From Larix kaempferi (taxonomy: Eukaryota > Streptophyta > Pinopsida > Pinales > Pinaceae): 64,000 nt of DNA. The position numbers and the translations under genes were made by a program. Below are positions 45,543 through 57,562 of this stretch, piece by piece. Numbering within the stretch: the stretch's first letter is position 1; each line of letters begins with the position of its first letter. Location of the stretch: the NCBI GenBank assembly GCA_027924585.1, contig BSBM01000637.1, forward strand, positions 5,518,001 to 5,582,000, given 5' to 3'. The notes beneath the pieces are model-generated. The model saw only the letters and a program-made list of their open reading frames with translations, did not search any database and had not been told where the DNA came from.

Positions 45543-48500
45543 TCAATGGAGTTCATCATCTTCTTTATCCAAGTCATCATCTGTATCATCTGATCCAGAT
45601 TCAACGTTATAAGGATTGGCCATATCATCATCGTCATCAATGTCAGTTTCGATCATCATGTCATCATTGATATCATCTTCATGGACATTTTCTTCTACAT
45701 CATCTGATTCAACTAATTCTTCGACATCTTCCTCTGGAACATGATCACCTAACTCATGTTGATCATCTTCAACATTGTCTTCTTCTTCAAGACCCTCTTC
45801 ATTTCCTTCCTCTACATTATAATTTATCGGCCTTCCCCTTGGATCGTGTCTCACAACAAGTGACCAACCCCCTCTACCTGGAACCTCATAGTAAATACCT
45901 ATTCACATTGGCTTGGAAGAATATAGGGCTTCATTCCTAGCTCAAACAACCTTGTATTAACTATGGTAAATCCATTATCATGTTCAATAATAGTTTTATC
46001 CGGATCACGTTGATTCAATCGTAACCTGTACTATTTCACAATGAACAAAAATACATTGAAGGAGTTAAAGTCACATTGGAAAATATCTTCCAAACACCCA
46101 TAGTATCAATTTTCTAATTTTTTTGTGTCTGTCACTTCTAGATGAAACATTGGTCACCTCAAAGACTGCAGATATCCCACAATCTTATGTTTTCTCCGTT
46201 TCATCCAACTTTTTGATGTGAAATTTACAACCATTGCACCACATAGTCTTATGGTGTTTTACCTACACCAAGCCATACACATAAATATTACATCATGAAT
46301 TGGTGATTAAGTGCATGTTTATCCCTGTAGGGAAAAAATCAATGTGTACACCAATATATTTGCAAACAAAATAAATAGTATGGCTGATTAATATGCTTTC
46401 CTGCATTTCTTTTAAACCATATGCTAAATCAATTTCCCTCTGTGTAAGATTGGTATCTCCACTGCGATGAGCTACTTTAACTAATGAAGCCACACCTTCC
46501 CATGATATTACATCACCATATTGTTCACATCGTTAAATCCATACCTTCATCCAATCAATATGTTTGTGACGTCTAAATGAATTTCATCCCACTCTTGAGC
46601 AACTGCTTGATGAAAATAAAATAAAAATTTAGTATAGATGTATATTCACTTAGCATGGTATACACTTTTAATTGTTTCAAATTGAATATTAAAAATAAAA
46701 TAAGTATGATATATACACAAAAATCAATAGTCAAATGTACTATATTAATTAATCTCCACTAGCTAATAATTACCTTTCACCTTCCTCGATCTACCATTCC
46801 CCTTCAGGTACTCCTCTTTGAAATTGTTATTGGAGTATGGATCACAAATGCGACCTAAATTGATATTTGACAATAGTTTAGGAAGATATTCCCTATTGTA
46901 CATTATGTTATGGTATACCATATATCCCTCCACCATAGAACCCTCAGGATGTGCTCGTTGTCTAACCAAACCCTTCAAAAATTTCAATTGCCTCTCAACC
47001 ATCAACATGGACCTTGAGTGAGTAGGTCCACACAATTCAATATCCTGAACATGGTGTATGAGGTAGTGTTCTTGTGCATTTAAAAATGTCGAAGGTAGAT
47101 GCTTCTGCATTTCACACATGAGATGATGAATTTCTCTCCTCGAATACTTTATATCTTCTTTATGGATTTCTTTAGATGAAAACCATCTACAGGTGATGCA
47201 AACCAATCACGGTATTTAACAAAAAACATTATATTACATAAAAATTAGTGCACACATGTCAAATATAAGTTCTACAATGAATTAAACAAACACTAAGTGC
47301 ATGAAAAAAAATCGCTACTTACCTCATGTATTTCCAAAGATTATATATAACTTGGTTGACATTGTTGTCGAAGTTGTCCGAGAGAGATAGAGGTAGAACA
47401 TACTGTAACAATATACAAATCGTTTCATTTTTTTATACAAAAAGTAGACAAAAAAATACCAACAATATGCACTAGAATAAAAAATATAGCAATTATATGT
47501 ATACCATAATAATCACCTTGATGAAGATATGCCAATCATGCGTTTTCACCCCCACAAAATCACCTTTCTTTGTTATGATATTCTTCATGTTTGAGCAAAA
47601 TCCGGTGGGAAATTTAATTTTTCGCATGACTTCTTTTACAAAATTACTTTGTTGCTCCATTAACAACCATGCAAGAGAGTTTATATTATTTTGGTCTATG
47701 TTTCTATGTAATTGAATGATGTATTTCATAGCATGGTTGGCTTCTTGAATGTCATTGCAAATTTTGAGAATTTTTTCTTTGTCACTCCTTCCATCCAATA
47801 TTCACCATAATGTTTTAGTCATATTCTTTCCAATATGCATTGTATCAAACAGATGAGAAATTTGTAGGTTCTCATAGTATGGAAACCTACTGAATTGTTT
47901 AGGATAAATTTTCATTCCTCATGGAAGCCCATTAATTCCTTCATGATCACGTAGGCCATCATGAAACATAGTTTATAAATAAATTACAGAAATCAATGTC
48001 AATTACAATAAACAACACAAAATAAATAAAAAATAATAGCATTTCATATATGATGATAGATAGACAATTTGATCCATATGTACCTTGACGATTTCTATTA
48101 TATTGCAACTTCCATAGGTGAGGTGTCATTCTTTGTGGTTTTAATGAAGTCTCTTACTTCCCATTGAATATATGTTTTTTGGTAGCTTGATACATGTGAT
48201 TCTTAGAGAGGAAGTGCCTATACTCATCAAACACCTCCTTTCCTAAAATTTTTGAACGACGAGATTTGATCTTCGGACCACAAACTAGACATGCAAATTT
48301 TCCCTTTGTCTGAAGACCTACATAAAGAGATGGATTAACTATGCCAATTATAATTATATATAAAATGAATGGATTATTTAAAAAAACATACGTGCATAAT
48401 ATATCAACTAGACTGTTCATAAAAATAAATGAAATTAAAGTGGAACTTACAATTACAAACCGAAAAAGTGGGTTAACCCTAGGGAATTGTGTATTGTCCA

Positions 48501-50690
48501 TACAAGCATTACATGGAATTGAAATTTCCTTTGTCGTATTGGTCTAGATACATCATACATAGTGATGCCATTCCATAACTTTAGTAGCTCGTCAATAAGA
48601 GGTTCAATATATACATTTACATATTTAACTTGGTACTTACCTTATTGATTTGAACATATAAAATATATAATTATTACCACCATTTATATATATAAACCAT
48701 ACACAATATAAAATTAATATATATATATACAACATTATGCAACAAAATATGACAAATAAGATGCCACTACATTAAAAAAAATGTTGTAGACATATACCCG
48801 AAATAATCATTTCCAACATTATGTGCTCTCTCTTTATTGACAACCATGGAGGAATGTTATTATTGATAAAAAATAAGAAACATCGAGTAAATGGATCTCA
48901 TCTCTGCAAATGGATTAACACCATCTGCTGCCAAAAAAATCCTAATATTATGAAATTGTTCTTTAAAGTGAGGCCATTTTCCTCCATATCTCTAAATGCA
49001 GAACCATCTACAGGAATTTGAATAATGTTATGTTGACTTATGTTCCGTGCATGGTAATCCGTAAATTTCCCTATGTTTTTGTACTTGAACAGTCGTTGCG
49101 AACATGGAATAATGTGAATATGACAAAGAACCTATTAGGAACCCATGTCAACCCTTCTCTTTAATTTGTTATTATATTGTTGTTGGACGCATATGATTTG
49201 TAACTCATCCCATAGTATTATATGTTCCTTGGTATTGATCCATAGTTTGTATTATCCCATAGTATTATATGTTCCATCGTATTGATCCATGGTATTGGAC
49301 ACCTATGCTTTGTAATTCGTCCCGTAGTATTATATGTTCCATGGTATTGATCCATAGTATTGGACGCATAGAGTTAGTATATAAGTATGTGTTGAGTCCA
49401 ATGAAGGCATCCACGAGTTATTTTTATTGAGCTTGCTCAAAGGATGTTTCCCCCTCTAAGTGGCCTGCGATCAATAAATCTCTTATGTGTTCTGTTATTT
49501 CTGATATATCGTGCATTTTAATTAATTAATTGCTGGAGGTTCCTCACAGAACCTCGCAAGGCACCTTTTTTGTTACTTGATCTATTCGATATCTACTGAT
49601 ATGACATTCCAAACATTCTGTTTCAAATTCATGTTGATTATAATATATAGCATGGTCATCGGGGCATGCATCAATTGCTTCATACTACATTCCAATTTAT
49701 TTCATGATGGTAGATAAATATCGATATGTGCAAGGTAAAATATTTGACAGTGGTAACAAAAATTCAGCTATCAAGCTACAACAAATTAAAATAAAAATAC
49801 TAGTTAATATAATATATAAATAATATTAATGAAACACATTTCATCTGTATTAATTTTACTTATGAATCAACAATAAAATTATTAGACGAACAAGGATAAC
49901 CTTTAGCGCGATCTTATATATGTGATGGAATATATTACATACCTTAACATCTGTGTGACTGATGTGTTTGAAATACCATTCATAACCTTCAAGTTCATTA
50001 TCAACAATATAGAAGAGAGAATATTTGTGTTGGAGACCTCATAAAGGGGTTCGCATGCCTTCTCAAGAAGAGGTAAATCATGAACATCATCAAAGTCATC
50101 GTTTTCTTGATGATCATCATCATCATCCATTCTAACATTAAATGTATCATGGATAAATTTATTTGTACCATTATCTTCAACTATGTTATCAGTATGCTCA
50201 TCTTCTTCAATATGATCATTAACTTGTGCTCCATTATTCATAGCTCCATGTTCCTCTAGTACTTGTTCTGAAAGAACATCCTCCAGGTGATATGCCATAG
50301 GAGGTATTTCATTTATAATTACATGAAACCATCAATAGATATTAGCTAATATAATAAATATTAAAATGATACATACATTTACAAAAACTAATAGTATAAA
50401 TACATATATAATGCAAAACTTACCAATGGACGATATTCATGTCCCCCCTCAATGTGTCCATGTTCCCTACAATGTCTTCTGGATGATGTGATATTTATTC
50501 TTCTCCTTTTAAATCCCCTGCATTGACTACATAAATAATAACATTTCCCATCACCCTTTCTTTTCAGACCATCCCACAATGTAACAAGAAATTGTCGATT
50601 TTGTTCGTCTGGATCAGGAATATTGTTATGCGACATTTTCTCATAAAAAGCTTGACTAAAGATTATCGATCTTAAAAATTCAAGCTCCAC
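45543..50690 (-). pseudogene. CACTA-type transposase (tnp2 family), multi-exon, broken
   Basis: Minus-strand order: a transposase-associated segment (LCSQCRGFKRRRINI, 50690-50430); an exon with an acidic stretch and PLLEKACEPLYEVSN, ending at a GT donor near 49945; AIDACPDDHAIYYNQHEFET with CLECHISRYR (49700-49554); KFTDYHARN and NNNIPPWLSIKREHIMLEMI (49127-48790); CLVCGPKIKSRR with EYRHFLSKNHMYQATK (48501-48154); VKTHDWHIF (47798-47493); a DUF4218-like region ILCGPTHSRSMLMVERQLKF variant (47206-46763); and a DUF4216-like region with NGFTIVNTRLF ending in an acidic tail (45854-45543). This is the domain order of En/Spm TNPD-type transposases. Several stops and a solo LTR interrupt it. Confidence 0.88.
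49133..49548 (-). mobile_element. 416 bp solo LTR inside the transposase gene
   Basis: Flanked by GAACC at 49128-49132 and 49549-49553. On the minus strand it starts TGTGAGGAACC and ends GGTTCCTAATA, an inverted pair with the terminal CA changed to TA. It contains a TATA-like stretch and internal repeats of CCATAGTATTATATGTTCC. Leaving it and one GAACC out, the transposase frame reads straight through (PCEV then LCHIHIIPCSQR), which confirms both borders. Confidence 0.88.
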
Positions 50691-50699
50691 ACTTCACTA

Positions 50700-51076
50700 A
50701 TTTTAATCAGAGTAACAATTGATATAGTTGTGTATTTTTGTATGAAAAACAGTCTGTGCGAAGAATATAATTTCCGCAAACCGTCGCTTGTATAGACAAC
50801 ATGTCAGAATGTTTCTATAATTTATAGTTTCTAAAATTAACACCTCGTCGAAGATCGGATGATATTATGATAGTTACCATTATAATATACACATTTTTTA
50901 TCCAAAGAATATCATCAGATAACCGACGAACATCGAATATACGACAACTGCCGATATCAATTTAAAAAAATTAAGCAAAATTCATAATTTTAAAGATGAA
51001 ATCCGACAACACGGTCAATTTCGTCGGAATTTGTCAGATTTTATTGTCGGATTTTGGGGTCAAATTTTATTGTGTG
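50700..51076 (-). repeat. CACTA-like 5' terminal region with subterminal repeats
   Basis: Upstream of the transposase start the sequence is rich in short motifs in both orientations, such as CCGACAA, TTGTCGG, CCGACGAA and TTCGTCGG. It ends at 51076 with CACACAATAAAATTTGACC on the minus strand. Dense CCGAC/GTCGG motifs next to the terminus are typical of En/Spm elements. The terminus reads CACACA rather than CACTA. I could not find the matching left end. Confidence 0.65.
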
Positions 51077-51991
51077 GGAAGGCTAGATGGGAACTTTCTT
51101 TGGTTGAGTCAGCAAGCAATATTTCCAAGCAAAGCAACACAATGTCTGGAACACCTTAGAGCTATTTATCAACAATGTTATGTGGAGTAATAGTTTTGGC
51201 CAATCTCTATACCATCTCATTGTAATATGGATACTGCAAGCCAAAGGAAGAAGTACATGATTTTAGGAGTGGTTCCCAAATACAAAAAGTGGTGCCCAAA
51301 TACAAAAAAAACAAGAATGATGACCCAATGAATTCACCCTTTTAAAATTAAGATAGAAAAATGCCTTTGTAAGACTCGTGCCAAGAGAAAAAGATGGTTA
51401 AATAGGGCATGGTTTTGAATCTAAGAATAAAATTTTGGGAAAACGAGATGAACCCCAAAAACTACCTTTGTACCAGTTATTTTGACCTCTCATAGTTCCA
51501 ATGGGTTCGCATGTGATATTTTTTTCAAATAGGGTAGGGTTTTAAGAATTTATATGTATAAGGCTTCTCCCGTATGTTTTTTTATATACGTAATTACCGA
51601 CTAGATCCGGTGATGGGGCTCAATTAAAATTTGGCAGATTTCATCTTGGTGACCTAGATATATATTCTCGATGGATCCCTTCTTGGAAACTGTCTTTATA
51701 TCGTGGCTAGCTGATTATATTAATCATGATGAGTAGAAAAATGATGGCGGCTATCCATGTGACTATGTAACCACTCGAATAAGTGGCGCTTCGATATTTT
51801 CCTAGGTAACAGGTTTCACATATAACTCAAACAAATCATTTTTTTCAGGTGATGGGTGGGAAATTATTCAGATACCGAAGACATTTCCACTGTTTCTCCT
51901 ACTCCTAATCCTACTCCTTCTCCTGTTTGTGCAATTGAAACCTCGTACTCCTCATTGTCCAATCGAAACCCCTCCTGATTCTACTTCCACA
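51077..51991. other. Unrecognised sequence with a pyrimidine-rich end
   Basis: No gene or repeat recognised up to about 51880. The last 100 bp contain a CTCCTACTCCTAATCC-type pyrimidine-rich run, which could be a 5' untranslated region for the possible exon that follows. Confidence 0.4.
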
Positions 51992-52052
51992 ATGGAAACC
52001 ATCTCCCTCGGCGTCGTTTCACAGTTTTCAGTGGGGTCGGTTCGGAGGTTCA
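51992..52052 (+). CDS. Possible first exon of a host gene, plastid-targeting-like N terminus
   Basis: ATG in good context (ACAATGG) opens METISLGVVSQFSVGSVRRF and meets a consensus 5' splice site GTAAGT at 52053. The peptide is rich in Ser, Val and Arg and has no acidic residue after Glu2, like a chloroplast or mitochondrial transit peptide. The preceding CT-rich leader fits a plant 5' untranslated region, and local GC is higher than nearby. No second exon is recognisable: downstream lie an AT-rich palindrome and retroelement debris. It may be a gene fragment or chance. Confidence 0.28.
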
Positions 52053-52144
52053 GTAAGTAGCGACCGTCTCTGTACAATTGCAAGATTAAGGGTTTTGGTT
52101 ATAATATGGCGCCGAGGGTTTATATGTATTACATTTTAATATTC

Positions 52145-52280
52145 ATTATATATATTACAATGCAATATATAAGATATATACTACATTGTAATATAAATTA
52201 TATATATTACCAATGTAATATATATAATTTATATTACAATGTAGTATATATCTTATATATTGCATTGTAATATATATAAT
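52145..52280. repeat. Perfect 66-bp inverted repeat with 4-nt loop
   Basis: 52145-52210 is the exact reverse complement of 52215-52280, with only CAAT between. The arms are almost pure A/T (ATTATATATATTAC at the left start) and contain sub-repeats of TACAATG and CATTGTA. There is no coding potential. It would form a 66 bp hairpin in RNA or a cruciform in DNA. It could be a fold-back element or a hairpin RNA source. Confidence 0.95.
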
Positions 52281-52811
52281 ATATATTACAATGTAATAAA
52301 AAATAATAATTTTTTTAATTTGTTTCTATTTTTTAATTTGTTTTAATTTTTATTATCAGGAGAACTATATTGTTTTTAGAGGTTATTAAGACATGGACCA
52401 TATGGGTTATTAGGACATGAACTAATACTTAAAAACCTCCAATGTTACAAAATCTACAAATATGTCAAATTTGACAAAGATGCATGATCGTGCAATTCTT
52501 AAAAACCTCTCATTGTCACAATGGAGGTAGAGGATCCTTCTTCCCAACAGGATGATCCAGAGATTTCAAATAATCAGATTTAGATCATCAAGCTTTCATA
52601 GGTGCAAGGAATGCATCTTTACCTCTATTTTAATGAAAAATATTACGTCGCTCATCTACACATTACACAAGGTTGTGGAGGAAGTTGGAGCTCCCAAGAC
52701 TTCATTTCAAGTAACACATCTTGTAAGAAATTAATGAATTATGTATCATTGATTTTCTTCCAAGATTTGATGTAGACCCTTGTAATTTTGATAAGGAAAC
52801 AAGTAAACAAT

Positions 52812-53520
52812 TTTGGTAGGGTTTCATGGTGAACAAGGACAATATCTTGAGGATTGATGTGTGGGAGATTGTGCCTAAACCAAAGGGGTGAAGTGTGTTA
52901 TTGAATTGATGTTGTATGAGGTGTAGCATGTAGCCGATGGAAACATAGAAACATTCAAATCTCTACAAGTGGCTAGAGGGTTGTCCAAAAAAATGTTGAT
53001 TATGAAAACAAATTACTCATGTTTCCAAGTATACCTACAAAAAATATTGTCTCTTTAGAATCAATAATTCGTTGGAATATATATCAAATAGATGTGAAAA
53101 CAACATTTATTAATGGTATTATTGAGGAGGTGTACATAAATCAGGCAAGAGTCTTTGAGTTTCTTAGGCATGAGACATATTTGCAAGAGAAAAAAGACTA
53201 TGGGTTGAAGTAGGAACCACATGCATGGTACTCTTTTAATATGCTTATTTTAGTCTAGCATGTAGATGATCTTATACATGGATGAAATTTAGAGACTCAT
53301 ATAAATATGTAAAGAAAAGTTGGGAATAGAATTAGATATGAAGAACATAGGCTTCATGCACTACTTCTTGGGTCTAGGCCAAGTCCAACCAAGTTTTTCT
53401 TTAGATAGGGTAAGCAATCGAAGGGGCTTTGAGGTGCTTTGGAAGCTGAAGAAGGCCCTTTATGGGTTGAAGAAAGCACCCCATCCATGGTAATCTAAGT
53501 TGATTGTTTTAGTCTTGTAT
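52812..53520 (+). pseudogene. Copia reverse transcriptase relic
   Basis: Fragments in several frames: VWEIVPKPKG (about 52860), VADGNIETFKS and VARGLS (52930-52985), then an open stretch 53019-53213 with IYQIDVKTTFINGIIEEVYI, and HVDDLIHG near 53262. Near 53440 the palm motif recurs as [15 protein letters not shown], followed by VLVLYVDN. A repeated palm segment suggests two overlapping or rearranged relics. Much older than the two full copia elements. Confidence 0.8.
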
Positions 53521-53639
53521 GTAGATAATATTACACTGAGAAGATATAGAGAAACAGATAGCATGGTGAAAAGAAAATTTGGAAAGAGAACTTGATATGA
53601 AGGACCTATGCTTGATGCACTACTGGTAAATCTCTATTG

Positions 53640-54187
53640 ATCTTGAACTCCTCATAAATATCAATTTATGGGATATAGTCTTTATGATATTCCATTTTTC
53701 AACATGGGATAAAATTACTCCCTCCTCTATATTAATCAACAACAACAATTACTCCCTCCTTGCAAAGATGATTTGTAAGAGAATTCTAATAGTGGATAGA
53801 AAACAATATAGATGGTTTTCGCTATGCAATTCCATCAAGTACATGGGTTCTTCGAGCTTCCCAATAGGAAAAACATGTTGCCTCCTACTCTAAAATGACA
53901 TCACTACCAAGAATGCACCATTAACCATCCTTACCTCTAAAGAAGGTTCCAAAGTGATATTTTTATAAACATTGGAGAAAACACATTTCACCTATACCAT
54001 AAGATCCTATTTATGATAGAAATACTAGGAGTCATAGTTATATTCACAACTCTCAAGCAGAAAACTAGCCCACACAAAAAACCACCACCACTAACAAACA
54101 CTCCTTCATTGAAATATAGGGGATGAATTGAAGAGAAAACAAGATTCCCCCACTATTTAATGATATTTGGCATTGACTGGAACTTTG
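53640..54187. other. No gene recognised
   Basis: About 550 bp with short ORFs only. It has no matches to the other repeats in this window. Confidence 0.4.
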
Positions 54188-55175
54188 CATGCCTCCATGA
54201 TATGGGAGGGTTTTCATAATCAAAGACGACAGAAATTCCTAGTACTCGGCATCTCCGATGTCATCATACTTTCATTTGAACTTTCTCGAATAGTCGTCCC
54301 TGGAATTCCCGACATACCCATCCACGTCATGGTCATGTTGATGTTTATACTCATCTCCTATGTCATTAAAAAGGAAAATCATGCATGCCAATTAGTCCCA
54401 TGTGATTTCTAGAAAGAAGAAGGCGTCAAGCGACATTTCATCAATGATTTCGATCTACTCTAGTGAAAGGAGCACAAAAAACTTAGATGAGTGAAAAAAA
54501 CAATGATAAGAAATATATGATGAAGATTTTGAGATTTATCAAGTAATTATTTATCGACATTATCACCCTTTCACTAGATGTGTCAATGTGCATGTCAAAA
54601 TAATTTTAAAAGAAACACCTAAAATACATAATACTGTAGTGACAAGAAATGGGAAATAGTGACCTGTGAATGGGGCCAATGTTGAAAATTTTACAAACTC
54701 TTTATGAGTGCACTAAAATTTTTCATTGAATGGTGTTCAGCATGCCTCCATGATATGGGAAGGTTTCCAGAATCAAATACGATGGAAAAAACTAGTACTC
54801 GACATATCTGATGTCATCCTTATTTCATTTGAACTTTCTCGGATTGTCGTGCCTGGAATTCACGACATACCCATCCATGTCACATGGTCATGCTGATATT
54901 TATACTCATCGTCTATGTTGTTCTAAATGAAAATCAGGCATTCCAATTAGGCCAATGTTGGTATAAAGAAGAAGGTGTCAGCCGACATTTCATCAATGAT
55001 TTCAAGCTACTCTAGTGAATGGAGAATAAAAAAATTAGATGAGAGAAAAAAACAAAGACAAGAAATATCTAATGAAGCTTGTGCGATTTATCAAGTACTT
55101 GTTTATCAACATTATCTCCCTTAAACTATATGCATCAGCATGCATGTCAAAATCATTTTAAAAGAAACACCTAAA
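54188..55175. repeat. Direct duplication of a 435 bp block
   Basis: 54188-54624 and 54741-55175 share CATGCCTCCATGATATGGGA, CATTTGAACTTTCTCG, CGACATACCCATCCA, CGACATTTCATCAATGATTT and TTTTAAAAGAAACACCTAAA in the same order, offset 553 bp, with about 15-20 percent divergence by eye. The 81-codon ORF at 54167-54412 is not open in the second copy, so I take the block as non-coding. Confidence 0.88.
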
Positions 55176-55244
55176 CACTAGTACATTTGGACCAAATTCT
55201 AACTATCAGGTTCTGATGAATGTCGGAAAATTCAAGAGAAAACA

Positions 55245-55570
55245 TAATTTTTGTTTTGGACCTATTGGACTTTTGAGTTCATGTTGAAAGAGAAGGAAAA
55301 TTTACATATATAACATGGCCATGTCTAGTATTTTTACATAGAGAACATATCCACGTGGGAGAGAGGGGAAGTAAACACATGTGTCTACTCTAACCATGTC
55401 AAATTTCAGTCCATACAAGCACACATTGAAAAATTTCAACGTTGGCCCCATTCGCATGTCATCAGTGATATATAGTACTATTGGCTGGGTGAGTCATCTT
55501 TGATTCCGTAAAGCCTCCCATATCGTGAAGGAATGTGAACAATCTTCCTAGGTCAAATTTCAGTCTAAAC
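55245..55570. repeat. Dispersed repeat fragments
   Basis: 55265-55375 matches 63770-63872 on the other side of the second copia element (TGAGTTCATGTTGAAAGAGA, then TAACATGGCCATGTC). 55385-55450 matches the core of the 170 bp repeat at 44597-45180. Nothing coding. Confidence 0.8.
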
Positions 55571-56391
55571 AGGGAGGATTGATGGGACTTAGTCCATGTG
55601 ATTAAAATAATTGTTGTGTTTTATTATATAGTTTTATGTATTTCACATATTCTTTAGCATGTACAACTTTAACAATGTCGTCTCTAACACTTGCATAATT
55701 CCACTCTTATGTTCTCTAGTGTGTTAGTATCCTTTGATCACATTTATTAGGGTTTTGATATAGTTGATATATGTAAGGTGAATAATTTGGTATTCATTGA
55801 ACATAAGGTGTAGGATGTGATTCATATAAGACAAAATAATATTCAATTTCTAACATAGACAAATCATTCTATTATGAAATATATGGTGTAAAATTTACAA
55901 AATAGTAGTGAAGGATCAAGATTACTTTAAATTAGTAATGAAATCTCAAAACATACGAGGCCTTCTATCACTATTATTATCTCCAGGTGAAACAAATTGG
56001 TGATCCCTTTTCCACACTTACCATGACCCCCACCATCATAACCCATATAATGAAAAAATTTGGGGCCAAACCCTTTAGTATACTTCTCAAAATCAAGAAA
56101 TTCACACAAGAAATGCCAAAAAACATTACTCAAATATATTGTAGAAAAGGTGTCGAAGGAACCTAAATATTTCCCAAATTTCAATTAAAATGGTTGAAAT
56201 AGTGGGGATCAACCCTATATCTATGATAATAGCAATAGTTCTAGAGATCCCATAAAAATGGATGCATTTCTTGAACAATATGTTAGTTGACAAACATAGA
56301 ATATTTGTCGCAGATTCACCAGCCAGTAGAACAAATGGATATTACTAGAAACATATGTGACTGAATTAATCTCGATAGCTTCTATATAGGA
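55571..56391. other. No gene recognised
   Basis: AT-rich sequence up to the target site of the second copia element. The 85-codon minus-strand ORF at 55927-56184 has no recognisable motif and I do not call it a gene. Confidence 0.4.
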
Positions 56392-56396
56392 TGAAC

Positions 56397-56988
56397 TGTT
56401 GATGTATATGTAACTTTGGAATGTATTTTATATATATATATTGTACCCTTATTAGAGATGTGTTATTCCTCTATAAGGAAGTGTCGTCATGTGGATTGAC
56501 AAGTGTCGCAAGTGTGTGTACTTTCCGATGGGTTATTAGACCACCATGTGTGGGGTCGGCCCTGAAATATATATTATATTGTGGATGTACCTAGCTAGAC
56601 AAGTAAGCCCCATAAGGTCATTCGGAAAACAAGTTAGTATAAATAGAGATCGGGAGATCTCTATTTTGATCATTTGGAAAGTCACACTTCTCTCACTCAG
56701 AAAGTGGTGCACTAGTGAGGAGGAGGATCATCTACCACTAGGAGACTATCTCAAGTGTATTTTGGTTGTACTTTGGTTGAGCCATTGCTCTCTCTATCTC
56801 TGAGGAAGTTGTGGGGTTTTTCACCTTAGGGTTTTCCCCACGGAAACTCTATGTCTCTTGTCTCTCATGCTTTTGATTCTTGTGATGCTTGTGATGCTTA
56901 TTGTGATTGTTATGCATTGATATATTGTATATGTTATTATCTCAGTAAAGATCCTAGATTATTGTGAATTAATGCACAAAATTTAACA
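56397..56988 (+). repeat. Copia copy 2, 5' LTR
   Basis: 592 bp. Promoter: TATA-like box GTATAAATAG at 56637-56646. It ends TTTAACA next to the primer site. Confidence 0.95.
56641..56666 (+). promoter_or_regulatory. TATA-proximal hairpin in copia LTR
   Basis: AAATAGAGATC and GATCTCTATTT form a perfect 11 bp stem with loop GGGA. The same structure lies in the 3' LTR (63301-63326). Relative to copy 1 the two inner stem positions differ on both sides and pairing is kept. Confidence 0.72.
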
Positions 56989-57000
56989 TGGTATCAAAGC
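56989..57000 (+). promoter_or_regulatory. Copia copy 2 primer binding site (initiator Met tRNA)
   Basis: TGGTATCAAAGC directly after the 5' LTR. One mismatch to TGGTATCAGAGC. Confidence 0.93.
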
Positions 57001-57562
57001 TAACTTGAGAAGAAGACATTTTGCAGTGACGAAAACTTGAGTTTCTTGTTTATTGGGTTTCTCTCCACATATTTTGGAAAAGAACTATAGTAGGTTGACT
57101 CTACTCATCAAGTAGAATCTATCTGTCCAATCAGAATTCAATTCTGAGCATTTTCAGATTTGGCCCTAAAAATTAGGGTTTACACAAAGATAGGAATTTC
57201 TGAAATTTGAAGACATAGCTGGAAGCTCCTTGCAAAAATCGAAGTTTAGAGATTTGGATCGAGATTTTTGGCTAGGTAGATCTCCGGGAAACTCAAACCC
57301 TAATTCAGGGCTCTCCCTAGTGAACCCGGGAGGACAAAAAGGAAAATCTAAAGGGTAAAGATTTGCTTATCTCAAATTCTTAATACACCAGGCTGATAAG
57401 CTCATCAAGGCGCATCTTTCTATCCTTTCAGAAAGTTGAAATTCACATTTTTAATTTTTAGGGTTTTTCCGACAAACCCTAATCCAGGACCAGATCCAGT
57501 TTTTAGCATTTCAAGTGGTAAGACCTAAATATTTTCTATTTCCATTTGAAGTACTCTTTAGG

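Noticed and set aside
54167-54412. 81-codon ORF with hydrophobic stretches.
   Set aside because: The duplicated copy at 54.7 kb has frame-breaking changes, and no known motif is present.
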